NCBI GenBank assembly: GCA_042573625.1
Contig: JBHPCZ010000009.1
Location: 1 to 49,516, forward strand
Length of the DNA: 49,516 bases
Direction of reading: 5' to 3'
From: JBHPCZ01 sp042573625
Lineage (GTDB): Bacteria > Desulfobacterota > Desulfobacteria > Desulfobacterales > UBA11574
The first letter of the stretch is position 1; every line of letters begins with the position of its first letter. Under the pieces are notes generated by a model. The model searched no databases. It saw only the letters and a program-made list of their open reading frames with translations, and was not told where the DNA came from. This document shows positions 1 to 8,316 of this stretch, piece by piece. The translations under genes were made by a program, and so were the position numbers.

Positions 1-2
1 TC

Positions 3-896
3 GCATCTTTTTTAACGTGTGTCATCATATTTTTTGTCCTGTTTGTTCCGACGGTTTTTTTTGTTGGAATACTGGCAAAAGAAGCCCATGCTCTTTATCT
101 TATGGGAAAGAGTGCGGTCATCAGTGATCAGATCAGAAATCTTCTTGAAAACAGCAAAATTCTCGAAAAAGCGAATCTGGTATTATCATATGTCGGTCTT
201 GAACTTACCGGTGAAGAACTCAACACGGCACTTTCTGATCTAGGTAAGCGCGTCGGGCTCTTTTTGTATCAACCGGCGATTTGGGTAGCTTCAAACATAT
301 TCAACTTTTTGGTATATTTCTTTTTTATGCTCCTTATCATCTACTATCTTTTTCTTGATGGAAATCGGCTTGTTTCTTTTATCGTCAATCTTTCTCCGCT
401 ACCGGATGATCAGGATGAAAAACTGATTCAAAAGTTTAAAGATATGGCTGGCGCCATTCTTATCGGAAACGGACTCGGCGGTTTGATCCAGGGTATACTG
501 GGCGGCATTGTTTTTTGGTTGTTCGGTCTGGAATCGCCTTTCCTGTGGGGCGTAATCATGGGCCTGCTCGCATTCCTTCCCATTATAGGGGTCGGTGTTG
601 TGTTTATTCCCGCAGCGCTTTATCTTTTATTAAAGGGCCGGATTGCTGCGGGAATATTTTTTATCGTCTTTTACGTCATACTTTCGGGGGGCATTGAATA
701 CCTTTTCAAACCCAAGATTGTGGGTCAAAGAGTAAAAATGCATACACTCCTCGTATTTCTTGCCATTGTGGGCGGATTGAAGCTGTTTGGAATTCTGGGC
801 ATTATCTACGGCCCGCTTATTGTAACAGCATTTTTAACTTTAACAGATATTTACTATTCCAGTTACCAGAAGATGTTAGAACTAAAACGAGAGTGA
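3..896 (+). CDS. AI-2E family transporter / PerM-like permease (5' partial)
   Basis: The reading frame is open to the left edge, so the N-terminus is missing; 297 residues remain. It is a polytopic inner-membrane protein: hydrophobic segments near the cut end, another around the LVYFFFMLLIIYYLF stretch, and a run of glycine-rich segments in the C-terminal half (GLLAFLPIIGVGVVFIP, VFLAIVGGLKLFGILGIIYGP). This layout and the closing GIIYGPLIV motif match the AI-2E exporter/PerM (UPF0118) family. The substrate cannot be told: the family includes autoinducer-2 exporters and Na+/H+ antiporters. It lies 65 bp before gyrA on the same strand, but they need not be co-transcribed. The ATG at 102 is internal and not the real start. 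Confidence 0.85.
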   Translation, partial: ASFLTCVIIFFVLFVPTVFFVGILAKEAHALYLMGKSAVISDQIRNLLENSKILEKANLVLSYVGLELTGEELNTALSDLGKRVGLFLYQPAIWVASNIFNFLVYFFFMLLIIYYLFLDGNRLVSFIVNLSPLPDDQDEKLIQKFKDMAGAILIGNGLGGLIQGILGGIVFWLFGLESPFLWGVIMGLLAFLPIIGVGVVFIPAALYLLLKGRIAAGIFFIVFYVILSGGIEYLFKPKIVGQRVKMHTLLVFLAIVGGLKLFGILGIIYGPLIVTAFLTLTDIYYSSYQKMLELKRE

Positions 897-961
897 CAGT
901 GATAAAAATTCTTATTTATGACATGATGTATAACGAATAACTTTCAGCCATCTGGTGTTAT

Positions 962-3394
962 ATGAATCGTTCAGAAAAATTCCCGGAGATCAGTATCGAG
1001 AGCGAAATGAAGAAGTCGTATCTCGATTATGCCATGAGTGTGATCATCGGGCGGGCTCTGCCGGATGTTCGTGATGGCCTTAAGCCGGTCCATCGTCGCA
1101 TTTTGTATGCGATGAGCGAACTGAAAAACGACTGGAACAAACCTTACAAAAAGTCCGCCCGGATCGTTGGTGATGTCATCGGTAAATATCACCCCCATGG
1201 CGATACCGCGGTTTATGATACGATTGTGAGAATGGCCCAGGATTTTTCATTAAGGTATCCCCTTGTCAACGGTCAGGGCAATTTCGGTTCCATAGATGGC
1301 GATCCTCCTGCTGCCATGCGGTATACCGAGATTAGAATGATGCGCCTTGCCCATATGATGCTGGAGGATATGGACAAGGAAACTGTCAATTTTAACCCGA
1401 ATTATGATGATTCTCTAGTTGAGCCCTCCGTTCTTCCAGCTAAAATCCCCAACTTGCTGGTCAACGGCTCTTCCGGTATCGCCGTTGGTATGGCCACTAA
1501 TATCCCGCCGCACAATCTTTCCGAGATCATTGATGCGATTAAGGCCGTTATAGACAATCCTGACCTTACATGGCAGGATTTAATGAATTATGTTCCAGGC
1601 CCTGACTTTCCCACCGCTGGATTTATTTATGGGAAAAATGGGATTCATGAGGCATATAAGACCGGCCGGGGTATCATTCGCTTGCGAGCACGGGTCATCG
1701 TTGAAAAGGACAAGCGGACACAAAGTGAGACCGTCGTTGTTACCGAGCTTCCTTACCAGGTCAACAAAGCTAGACTTGTTGAAAAGATTGCGAGTTTGAT
1801 CAGAAGCAAACAGATTGAAGGTATAAAATATGTAAGGGATGAATCCGACAGGGAAGGGATGCGGATTGCGCTGGGGCTGAAAAAAGATCAGTTCGCAGAA
1901 GTCATCATCAATCAACTTTATAAGCATACCCAAATGGAGAACAGCTTTGGGATCATCTTTCTTGCTGTAGTGAACAACCGGCCCCAGCTTTTTCCCCTGA
2001 AAGAGATTCTTGAACATTTCATCCTTCACCGCAAAGAGATCATCATCCGGCGGACCCTGTATGATCTGAAAAAGGCTGAAGCAAGAGCCCATATACTTGA
2101 AGGCTTGAAAAGAGCACTTGAGAATCTGGATGATGCGGTAGCATTGATTCGCGAGTCGAAACACCCGAACGATGCAAAAACACGATTGATGCAACGATTC
2201 AATTTGACGATGATCCAGGCCCAAGCGATACTGGATATGCGCCTGCAGAAGCTTACAGGTCTTGAACAGGAAAAAATATTAGAAGAGCATAAGAATATTC
2301 TCAAAGATATTGCCTGGTACAGGGAAATTCTGGGCAGTGAACATTTGGTAAAAAAAATAATAAAGGACGAACTTTCCGAGATACAACAAGATTTTGGTGA
2401 CAGCCGCCGCACAGAGATCATTGAATCGACAAAGGAAATTACCATTGAGGACATGATCGTTGAGGAGGATATGGTTGTTACCATTACCCAAAGCGGTTAC
2501 ATAAAGCGGAATCCGATTACCCTTTACCGGAATCAGCGGCGGGGAGGTAAGGGCAAAACCGGAACAGTAATAAAAGACGAAGATTTTGTTGAACACCTCT
2601 TTGTGGCCTCAACCCACCATACCTTCATGTTTTTCACAAACAAGGGAAAAGTCTATTGGTGCAAGGTGTATGAAATCCCTCAAGCCGGACGTCTGAGTCG
2701 GGGAAAGGCTATTGTTAATCTCCTTAATTTAGACAAAGACGAGAAACTGACGACGGTACTTGATGTGCCGGAATTTGAGCCGGGGCACCATATTATTATG
2801 GCAACGAAAAGGGGGCAGGTTAAAAAAACAGATATTATGGCATACAGCCGTCCAAGAGTCGGCGGTATTATTGCCTTGAACCTTTCCCCCGGTGACGAGC
2901 TGATTGAAACACGGATTACCGATGGGACCCTGAACGTCTTTTTAGCTTCCGCCTTAGGTAAATCGATACGCTTTCATGAGTCGGGAATTCGCCCAACCGG
3001 TCGTGTCGCAGGGGGTGTTCGCGGGATGAAGCTTGCTGCGGGTGACCGGATTGTGGGAATGGAGGTTTTAAGCCATGGGCAGACGCTGTTTTCAGTAACA
3101 GAAAATGGATATGGAAAAAGGACCTCCATTGACGAGTATCCGGTTCAGAAACGTGGCGGCATGGGTGTCATTAATATTAAAACCACTGAGCGGAACGGGG
3201 AGGTTATCAGAATACACCTTGTCGAAGAGGATGATGAGTTGATGCTCATGACTGACACTGGAAAGATTATACGCATCCCCATAGATGGCGTTTCCGTGAT
3301 CAGTCGGAATACCCAGGGTGTAACGCTCATGGGTATGGAACCGGGTGAGAAAGTTGCCAGTGTGGCGCGACTGGGGGAAAAGGAAGTAGTATAG
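962..3394 (+). CDS. gyrA: DNA gyrase subunit A
   Basis: 810 residues, usual length. GyrA cuts and rejoins DNA in the A2B2 gyrase that adds negative supercoils in the cytoplasm. Seen: N-terminal winged-helix/tower domain starting with the conserved SYLDYAMSVIIGRALPDVRDGLKPV, HPHGD at 77-81, catalytic tyrosine Tyr121 in AMRYTEIRM, and a C-terminal beta-pinwheel with a GyrA box (QRRGGKG), which separates gyrase from ParC. The position equal to E. coli Ser83 is Thr82 here, with Asp86 at the Asp87 position. No strong Shine-Dalgarno is seen ahead of the ATG. gyrB is not in the window. gpsA follows after 13 bp, so the two are probably co-transcribed. Confidence 0.98.
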   Translation: MNRSEKFPEISIESEMKKSYLDYAMSVIIGRALPDVRDGLKPVHRRILYAMSELKNDWNKPYKKSARIVGDVIGKYHPHGDTAVYDTIVRMAQDFSLRYPLVNGQGNFGSIDGDPPAAMRYTEIRMMRLAHMMLEDMDKETVNFNPNYDDSLVEPSVLPAKIPNLLVNGSSGIAVGMATNIPPHNLSEIIDAIKAVIDNPDLTWQDLMNYVPGPDFPTAGFIYGKNGIHEAYKTGRGIIRLRARVIVEKDKRTQSETVVVTELPYQVNKARLVEKIASLIRSKQIEGIKYVRDESDREGMRIALGLKKDQFAEVIINQLYKHTQMENSFGIIFLAVVNNRPQLFPLKEILEHFILHRKEIIIRRTLYDLKKAEARAHILEGLKRALENLDDAVALIRESKHPNDAKTRLMQRFNLTMIQAQAILDMRLQKLTGLEQEKILEEHKNILKDIAWYREILGSEHLVKKIIKDELSEIQQDFGDSRRTEIIESTKEITIEDMIVEEDMVVTITQSGYIKRNPITLYRNQRRGGKGKTGTVIKDEDFVEHLFVASTHHTFMFFTNKGKVYWCKVYEIPQAGRLSRGKAIVNLLNLDKDEKLTTVLDVPEFEPGHHIIMATKRGQVKKTDIMAYSRPRVGGIIALNLSPGDELIETRITDGTLNVFLASALGKSIRFHESGIRPTGRVAGGVRGMKLAAGDRIVGMEVLSHGQTLFSVTENGYGKRTSIDEYPVQKRGGMGVINIKTTERNGEVIRIHLVEEDDELMLMTDTGKIIRIPIDGVSVISRNTQGVTLMGMEPGEKVASVARLGEKEVV

Positions 3395-3407
3395 AGGATG
3401 ATTCTGG

Positions 3408-4442
3408 ATGAGAAATGAAACAGACGTAAATGATATTAGAATTGGCGTCGTGGGTGCCGGAAGTTGGGGAACAGCCCTTGCCGACCTGCTAGGTTCAAAA
3501 GGCTATAATGTAGATCTTTGGGTTTTTGAAAAAGACGTGAGGGATCAGATTTTGGAACACAGAGAAAACAGGATTTTTCTCCCCGGTTTTCCACTTTCTT
3601 CAAATATTTTTCCAACCAATAATCTTCAAGATGTCGTTTCAGACAAGGACCTTGTTCTGATCGTTGTTCCCTCCCACGTGATGCGCGAAACAGCGCGGAA
3701 AATGGCCAGTGATATTTCTCCCGATACCGCTGTCGTGTCAGCCTCTAAAGGGATTGAGAACAAGACCCATTTAACCATGAGCGGTGTCCTGAAAGAGATG
3801 CTGCATGAAATACCCGAAACACGTCTTGCAGTCCTTTCCGGCCCCAGCTTTGCACGGGAAGTTGCGAAAAAAATCCCCACCGTAGTTGCCGTGGCATCAA
3901 AAGATATTGAACTGGCAGCAAAGCTTCAGCATATTTTTGCCACCCCGTTTTTCAGGGTGTACACGAACGATGACATTATCGGCGTAGAGCTGGGAGGCGC
4001 TGTTAAAAATGTCATTGCCATTGCCGCTGGAGTTATTGATGGTCTTGGGTTTGGATTGAATACACGTGCCGCTCTGATCACTAGAGGTCTGACGGAGATT
4101 CGCCGCCTGGGATTAAAATATGGGGCGAATCCGCGCACTTTCACAGGACTTGCCGGAATGGGAGACCTGATCCTGACCTGCACCGGCGACCTCAGCAGGA
4201 ATCATACCGTCGGTGTAAAGATTGGACAGGGCATGAAAGTAAAAGAGATCCTCTCTGAAATGCGCATGGTCGCTGAGGGCGTAAAAACAGCCAAATCCGT
4301 TTACAACCTGTCGCGCAAGCTGGGTATAGAGATGCCTATTTCCCATGAGATCTACCACATTCTCTATGACGATGCTTCACCTAAGGATGCCGCACACAGG
4401 TTGATGACACGTGGTCTTAAACAGGAGCTGGATCAGGTATAA
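3408..4442 (+). CDS. gpsA: NAD(P)-dependent glycerol-3-phosphate dehydrogenase
   Basis: 344 residues. It reduces dihydroxyacetone phosphate to sn-glycerol-3-phosphate for phospholipid synthesis, in the cytoplasm. Seen: N-terminal Rossmann motif GAGSWG at about residues 17-22, the SGPSFAREVA segment, the GGAVKNVIAIAAG segment with the catalytic lysine, and a C-terminal all-helical domain with GLAGMGDLILTCTGDLSRN. Length and motif order are normal for GpsA. It starts 13 bp after gyrA with a GAGG about nine bases before the ATG, and radC follows after 27 bp, suggesting one gyrA-gpsA-radC transcript. Confidence 0.97.
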   Translation: MRNETDVNDIRIGVVGAGSWGTALADLLGSKGYNVDLWVFEKDVRDQILEHRENRIFLPGFPLSSNIFPTNNLQDVVSDKDLVLIVVPSHVMRETARKMASDISPDTAVVSASKGIENKTHLTMSGVLKEMLHEIPETRLAVLSGPSFAREVAKKIPTVVAVASKDIELAAKLQHIFATPFFRVYTNDDIIGVELGGAVKNVIAIAAGVIDGLGFGLNTRAALITRGLTEIRRLGLKYGANPRTFTGLAGMGDLILTCTGDLSRNHTVGVKIGQGMKVKEILSEMRMVAEGVKTAKSVYNLSRKLGIEMPISHEIYHILYDDASPKDAAHRLMTRGLKQELDQV

Positions 4443-4469
4443 GCAGAGCAGAATGCATGGCGTTTATTC

Positions 4470-5195
4470 ATGGGAACTTCCAGATCTCATAAAGGAGCAG
4501 GTCATCGAGAGAGACTGAGGGATCGATTTCTTTCTTCAGGCCTTTCGGGATTTCACGACTATGAAGTGATTGAACTTCTACTGACCCTTGCCACTCCGAG
4601 AAAAGATTGTAAATCTACGGCAAAGGCTGCATTGCGGCAGTTTAAAAGTCTCCAGGGTGTGTTTGAAGCTTCCCCTAAGGCGCTTTGCGAAGTTGAAGGA
4701 ATTGGCCCTAAAAATCTTATTGGCATTAAATTAATAAAGGCAGTTGCGGATCGGTTTCTTGAAAAGAAGTTAATAAAGAAAGATCCCTTAAACAACTCAA
4801 AAAACCTCTTTGATTATCTTTATCACAGCATAAGAGACAAGAACCGAGAATGTTTCAAGGTTCTGTTTATGGATGCAAAAAATAAGGTTATTGCAGTGGA
4901 GACACTTTTTAAGGGGACATTAACCGCAAGTGCCGTTTATCCAAGAGAAGTAATTCTTGCTGCTCTTCGCCATCATGCTGCAGCACTGATTTTTGCTCAT
5001 AACCATCCCTCAGGTGATCCAAAGCCTTCTCCAGACGATGTTTCCTTGACTCGCCAGCTCATTTGTGCTTGCAGGGTGATGGGGATAACGGTCCATGACC
5101 ATCTGATTATTGGAGACGACATGTATTTTAGCTTTGCAGATCAGGGCTATATTGCCCGAATGGTCCGTGAGTGTGATTTGCACAATTCAAGTTAG
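4470..5195 (+). CDS. radC: RadC family JAB-domain protein
   Basis: 241 residues. N-terminal UPF0758 helical region with a helix-hairpin-helix-like segment (VEGIGPKNL, about 75-83), then a C-terminal JAB/MPN metalloprotein domain carrying HNHPSGD at 177-183 followed by the conserved Ser-Pro-Asp-Asp. Historically named for DNA repair; the true activity of RadC proteins is unsettled. The stop codon TAG (5193-5195) is the last three bases of the CAAGTTAG direct repeat that borders palindromic element copy A, so this junction may have set the present C-terminus. No strong ribosome site is visible; translation may depend on upstream genes. Confidence 0.95.
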   Translation: MGTSRSHKGAGHRERLRDRFLSSGLSGFHDYEVIELLLTLATPRKDCKSTAKAALRQFKSLQGVFEASPKALCEVEGIGPKNLIGIKLIKAVADRFLEKKLIKKDPLNNSKNLFDYLYHSIRDKNRECFKVLFMDAKNKVIAVETLFKGTLTASAVYPREVILAALRHHAAALIFAHNHPSGDPKPSPDDVSLTRQLICACRVMGITVHDHLIIGDDMYFSFADQGYIARMVRECDLHNSS

Positions 5196-5368
5196 TGTCC
5201 ATCCATAAATGGCCCTTTTTGCGCCACGCGGCGTTCTCCGCGGGTTTCCGGCTGCGGCGTACACATGTACGCCTCACCGCAAACCCTTGTGAGGCCTTGC
5301 GCGACACAAAAATTACTCATTTCCGGATTGGACACTTAATTGGGTCCGTCACACTTCGTGGATGGACA
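5196..5368 (+). mobile_element. MITE-like palindromic element, copy A
   Basis: About 173 bp beginning TGTCCATCC and ending GGATGGACA (terminal inverted repeats), bordered by the 8-bp direct repeat CAAGTTAG at 5188-5195 and 5369-5376. Inside is a long imperfect hairpin: the left end pairs with an inner copy of itself near 5320-5336, GGGTTT pairs with AAACCC, and the centre is GCGTAC/GTACGC. No coding capacity. The same element occurs at 25224-25398 and 26432-26607. The left direct repeat contains the radC stop codon. A MITE or a structured RNA/cruciform element are both possible. Confidence 0.8.
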
Positions 5369-5384
5369 CAAGTTAGGTCTATAA

Positions 5385-5432
5385 AAACCGCGCCAGAATA
5401 CCCCGCGGCTTGCCGCGGGAGTTTCACTGATA
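5385..5432 (+). repeat. REP-like palindrome R1
   Basis: Hairpin with stem CCCGCGGC/GCCGCGGG, flanked by AGAATA on the left and GTTTCACT on the right. It shares a longer left flank (AAAAACCG then GCCAGAATACC) with R3 near 8280, and the core with R2 near 6353 and R4 near 24004; all four lie in the same orientation. It sits between palindromic element copy A and the small Cys-rich gene. Confidence 0.7.
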
Positions 5433-5499
5433 ATAACGCTTTTAATATTTTGCGTTCCTCGTCTCGGAAAAACCGTGACCGTGGGATTCTCTTCAATTA

Positions 5500-5793
5500 A
5501 TGAGTAGGGGCATGAGCGACAAGGAGAAAAAATATCCCACCTGTTTTGGAGAACTCGATGCTGTCTTTCCAAAAGCAGAGAGTGGCTTAAGGGATACACC
5601 GGAGACATGTCTCGCATGCTTACACAAAACCGCCTGCTTAAGATTGGCTCTGGAGGGGTCTGACGGATTCAAGGTCCAAGAAGAGGTTATAGACAGGGCC
5701 TACACATCCGGTCATATTCATTTCCTGGAAAGATGGTCCAGAAAAAAAGACCTTCAACGAAAGCTTAACAAGCAGAGAGAAGATCTATCCTAA
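5500..5793 (+). CDS. Small cysteine-rich hypothetical protein
   Basis: 97 residues (93 if the second ATG at 5512 is used). Not assigned to a named family. It is acidic to neutral and soluble, with four cysteines: one in the YPTCFGELD segment and three in TCLACLHKTAC (C-x2-C-x5-C), followed by a charged helical tail ending in a Lys/Arg/Gln-rich stretch. The arrangement suggests binding of zinc or an Fe-S cluster; this is inference. An AGGGG sits almost against the 5512 ATG, too close for a classic ribosome site, so the start is uncertain. It stands alone behind two repeats and is followed by a 628-bp gene-free stretch. Confidence 0.7.
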   Translation: MSRGMSDKEKKYPTCFGELDAVFPKAESGLRDTPETCLACLHKTACLRLALEGSDGFKVQEEVIDRAYTSGHIHFLERWSRKKDLQRKLNKQREDLS

Positions 5794-5937
5794 CTTGGAT
5801 ATTTCATAAAAATTTTCAGCAAACTTATTTTATAAAGTTATTAAGTTATAGTGAATAATAGCGGCAACTATCCTGTCACACTTTGTAACCCGACATTTTT
5901 CTTCTTAAGCTGAAATATTTTCACCCTGTAGGCGTTG

Positions 5938-6049
5938 CCTGATGCGCCCATTACCTTCAGCATGACTCCTCTGGCGTCTAACGTTATCAGGGGCTTCCAG
6001 TAGAAAGCTACGTAGCACCCCTGAGTGCCTTGCAAATGAACGCATCAGG
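5938..6049. repeat. Nested imperfect palindrome in gene-free stretch
   Basis: Outer arms CCTGATGCG (5938-5946) and CGCATCAGG (6041-6049) are perfect inverted repeats, with ATT/AAT pairing further in. A second stem inside pairs CAGGGG (5988-5993) with CCCCTG (6018-6023). No ORF. It may be a REP-type element or the relic of a mobile element. The rest of 5794-6240 shows nothing recognisable. Confidence 0.5.
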
Positions 6050-6246
6050 TACGTGAAAATCCAGGCTAACGGTTGTTTCGCAAAATATCAGCGACCTTTC
6101 GATTTTGAGATATGCCGGAAATCATCAAACAGGCGACACACCGGTAAAACATTAATTTGATTCGCTGTGCCCGACGGGTCTGAATAGAACAGGGTGCGCC
6201 CATCCAATGTTGTGGTGGTCCGATCGACAAGTTGGATAATAGATAA

Positions 6247-6275
6247 TTGACAGTTACTGCGAATTGTGTTATAAT
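6247..6275 (+). promoter_or_regulatory. Consensus sigma70 promoter
   Basis: TTGACA at 6247-6252, a 17-bp spacer, and TATAAT at 6270-6275: a perfect match to the housekeeping consensus in both boxes and in spacing. It points at the 353-residue gene starting at 6422. Transcription starting near 6282 would give a leader of about 140 nt that contains REP-like palindrome R2. Confidence 0.75.
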
Positions 6276-6352
6276 TATAAGGAATTATTGATTATTAACA
6301 GGCTTCACGCCGTGATTTCGAAATCTTGCTTAAGCAGATGAGGTTAAATCCA

Positions 6353-6395
6353 TTTTGATACACCGCCGCTTGCGGCGGGGAGCTTCATTCATTTT
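6353..6395 (+). repeat. REP-like palindrome R2, in a leader
   Basis: Stem CCGCCGC/GCGGCGG with flanks TTTTGATACA and GAGCTTCATT. Same family as R1, R3 and R4. It lies between the consensus promoter and the TTG start of the next gene, so it would form a stable hairpin in the 5' leader 27 nt before the start codon. Confidence 0.7.
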
Positions 6396-6421
6396 AACAC
6401 AAATAAGTTTGGGAGAAGAAA

Positions 6422-7483
6422 TTGGCATTATGGAATTTCAGAGAAGAGCTTAGCCAGACTGACAGGTTAAGGCGATCTTATTATGAGCTTTTACGTGATG
6501 AACTTGATCAACATCTGCTTAATTATGGATTGATAGATTCCTATCATAATTTTCGAGCCAATAAAATCCCTTACCCGTTTGTGGAAAAGCGCGAGTTAAA
6601 GCCCCGTGCTCGTATTCCAGGTGTGGAATATGAATGGCACAATTCTTTTCTGGTGATATTTTTAGAGGATTCCATTCCCGACGCTTATAAAAAATACATA
6701 CGATTTTTTGAGGTAAACAAGACGACCAAAATCAACCTTCTCCGCTTTGAAAAGCTTCCGTTGCCTAGTAAATTCGACCGGAATCAGAAAAATCTGCAGT
6801 CAGCCAAATTCATCGATTTTTTAAAGATATTACTACCCGTAGATTATGCGCTTCTCATTCAAAGAGACCCATCCATAAAAGCGGTGGATCGATACAGCCT
6901 GTCCCACTTTCATGTGAAAATCGACTGGCCCATTGCAGATGCAGCCGAAGACCTCGCTGGGAGTTTGCGCTATATATCAAAGGATTTGTATGAAAAAGGG
7001 GATAAATACGCAGAGGATATACAAAAAAAATTTTTTGAATATTATGGGCTACCTGTTATGGTCGGCGGAAGACGAACAGCCGCGATTGTGGCAGCTCAGT
7101 ATTTGAGAAGAATCCCATGTATATCGACGGTATATGCAGGAAGCAGCGAATCAAGAGCATTGATACGGCTTTCTGAAAGAGGCGTGTCTAAAGCGATTCT
7201 GATGAAATTTGACAAGAAGGAAATAGAGCATATCGCTGAGACAAACAGCCTGACACTGCGTACATTCAGGAAGAATTATGTGGTGGCCCGTGAAAGGAAG
7301 GCTGAAATTTGTATTTTTCGGGCAACATATGTCTATACGAACCAGGCCATACTGCCGGAAGACAGGAAATTGCGTGAACTAAAGCCTGATTTAAATTGGC
7401 TCACGGTTGACGGGCAGCATATTCTCCCGAAACCGGGCGTAAGGAAATATCCTCCGATTCCCTTGAATGCGATCTATACGTGA
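6422..7483 (+). CDS. Hypothetical protein, 353 residues
   Basis: I do not recognise a family. It starts at TTG 6422 with a good GGGAGAAG ribosome site. The protein is soluble, basic, rich in Arg, Lys and aromatic residues, and has no signal peptide or membrane segment. A region around YYGLPVMVGGRRTAAIVAAQYL (about 220-240) mixes Gly and small residues and could bind a ligand; the tail ends in a Pro-rich stretch (KPGVRKYPPIPLN). The perfect promoter upstream and palindromes on both sides suggest an accessory gene that is nonetheless well expressed. No neighbour suggests a pathway. Confidence 0.75.
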   Translation: MALWNFREELSQTDRLRRSYYELLRDELDQHLLNYGLIDSYHNFRANKIPYPFVEKRELKPRARIPGVEYEWHNSFLVIFLEDSIPDAYKKYIRFFEVNKTTKINLLRFEKLPLPSKFDRNQKNLQSAKFIDFLKILLPVDYALLIQRDPSIKAVDRYSLSHFHVKIDWPIADAAEDLAGSLRYISKDLYEKGDKYAEDIQKKFFEYYGLPVMVGGRRTAAIVAAQYLRRIPCISTVYAGSSESRALIRLSERGVSKAILMKFDKKEIEHIAETNSLTLRTFRKNYVVARERKAEICIFRATYVYTNQAILPEDRKLRELKPDLNWLTVDGQHILPKPGVRKYPPIPLNAIYT

Positions 7484-7574
7484 TATCCTGGAAATGGATT
7501 ATCCGCGGCGATGCTTCGCCTAAAAACAAGAGAGACCTTTAAAAAACACCCCCTTTTGCCCAATCCCGGTGCCT

Positions 7575-7687
7575 GCCCCGTGCAATGCGAAGCCTATTTC
7601 ACTGGGGTCAGGCTCAAATTTTAATCCTCGAAATACTCCATGTATTCCTGCTTGCCCTGTGAAATGCGAAGCCTATTTCTCTGAGGT
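7575..7687 (+). repeat. Pair of hairpin repeats with GCGAAGC loop
   Basis: Two 34-bp direct copies, 7575-7608 and 7654-7687, about 79 bp apart. Each is a hairpin: arms such as CCCCGTGCAAT and ATTTCACTGGGG surround the shared centre GCGAAGCCT. They lie in the convergent gap between the hypothetical gene and the acetyltransferase (7484-7758), which holds no gene. REP-like elements; they could also slow transcription from either side. Confidence 0.65.
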
Positions 7688-7758
7688 GGTTAAAATTTGC
7701 GCCTTCCGTGGCCTTGGACAAAATTGAACATTTTTCAAAGGTCTCTAAGAGTCCCTTC

Positions 7759-8220
7759 CTAATATTCAATTTCCTTCATCATGGCTATTTCGTCACAGTC
7801 CGGGAACTTTACACAGACAATGCAGTCCGCCCATATTTTCAGAGGAAGTTCAGACCTTTCGATTTGTACGAAACCGAATTTCTTAAAAAAATCTGTCCGA
7901 TAGGTCAGTGCGAATACTTTTTTCACATTAAACGATATGGCCTCAGAAAGGACCGCTTCCGTAAGCTGTGACCCGATGGTCTTCCCGAGATGATCAGGAT
8001 GCACCGCCAGAGAGCGAATTTCAGCAAGATCTTCCCAGCAGAACTGCAGGGCGCAACAGCCGATAACGCTGTTCTTTTCTTTATCAACGTAAACTAAAAA
8101 GTCCCTCACATGGTCGTACAAGACGCTCAAAGGGCGTGGAAGAAGCTCTCCCTTGTCTCCATATTCCTTAAGGAGCTCGTGTATTGCTTTTACATCTTTT
8201 ATTGTTGCTTTTCGTATCAT
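7759..8220 (-). CDS. GNAT N-acetyltransferase, short ArgA (N-acetylglutamate synthase) type
   Basis: 153 residues from the ATG at 8220. A GTG at 8244 would add eight residues, but the family normally begins MIRKA as here. It carries the GNAT fold: IRSLAVHPDHLGKTIGSQL is the acetyl-CoA binding stretch, followed by VFALTYRTDFFKKFGF. The WEDLAEIRSLAV, LP.KIWADC and CVKFPDCDEIAM segments are typical of the short stand-alone ArgA-like enzymes that acetylate glutamate at the first step of arginine synthesis. No arginine genes lie nearby, so the substrate is inferred from family resemblance only. Confidence 0.85.
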   Translation of the reverse strand: MIRKATIKDVKAIHELLKEYGDKGELLPRPLSVLYDHVRDFLVYVDKEKNSVIGCCALQFCWEDLAEIRSLAVHPDHLGKTIGSQLTEAVLSEAISFNVKKVFALTYRTDFFKKFGFVQIERSELPLKIWADCIVCVKFPDCDEIAMMKEIEY

Positions 8221-8279
8221 GGTTGCACTTCGCTTTGATTCCACAGCACCGGCGGTAAGGAATTTTATAAAAACCGGGC

Positions 8280-8316
8280 CAGAATACCCCGCGGCTTTCC
8301 ACGGGGAGTTTTACTT
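8280..8316 (+). repeat. REP-like palindrome R3 at the cyclase stop
   Basis: Core CCCCGCGG/CCACGGGG with the same left flank as R1 (AAAAACCG, GCCAGAATA). The stem has one mismatch. It runs into the last codons and stop of the - strand adenylate cyclase gene, so the element supplies or abuts the cyclase C-terminus. Confidence 0.65.

Noticed and set aside
5195..5617. Open frames on both strands across the radC downstream region
   Set aside because: They run through palindromic element copy A and REP hairpin R1, have no ribosome sites and low-complexity content; the same kind of frame appears over copies B and C.
5978..6078. Integron attC site (CTAAC/GTTA pieces near 5978 and 6065)
   Set aside because: The two CTAAC motifs lie in the same direction and not as inverted core sites, and no integrase gene or cassette is present.
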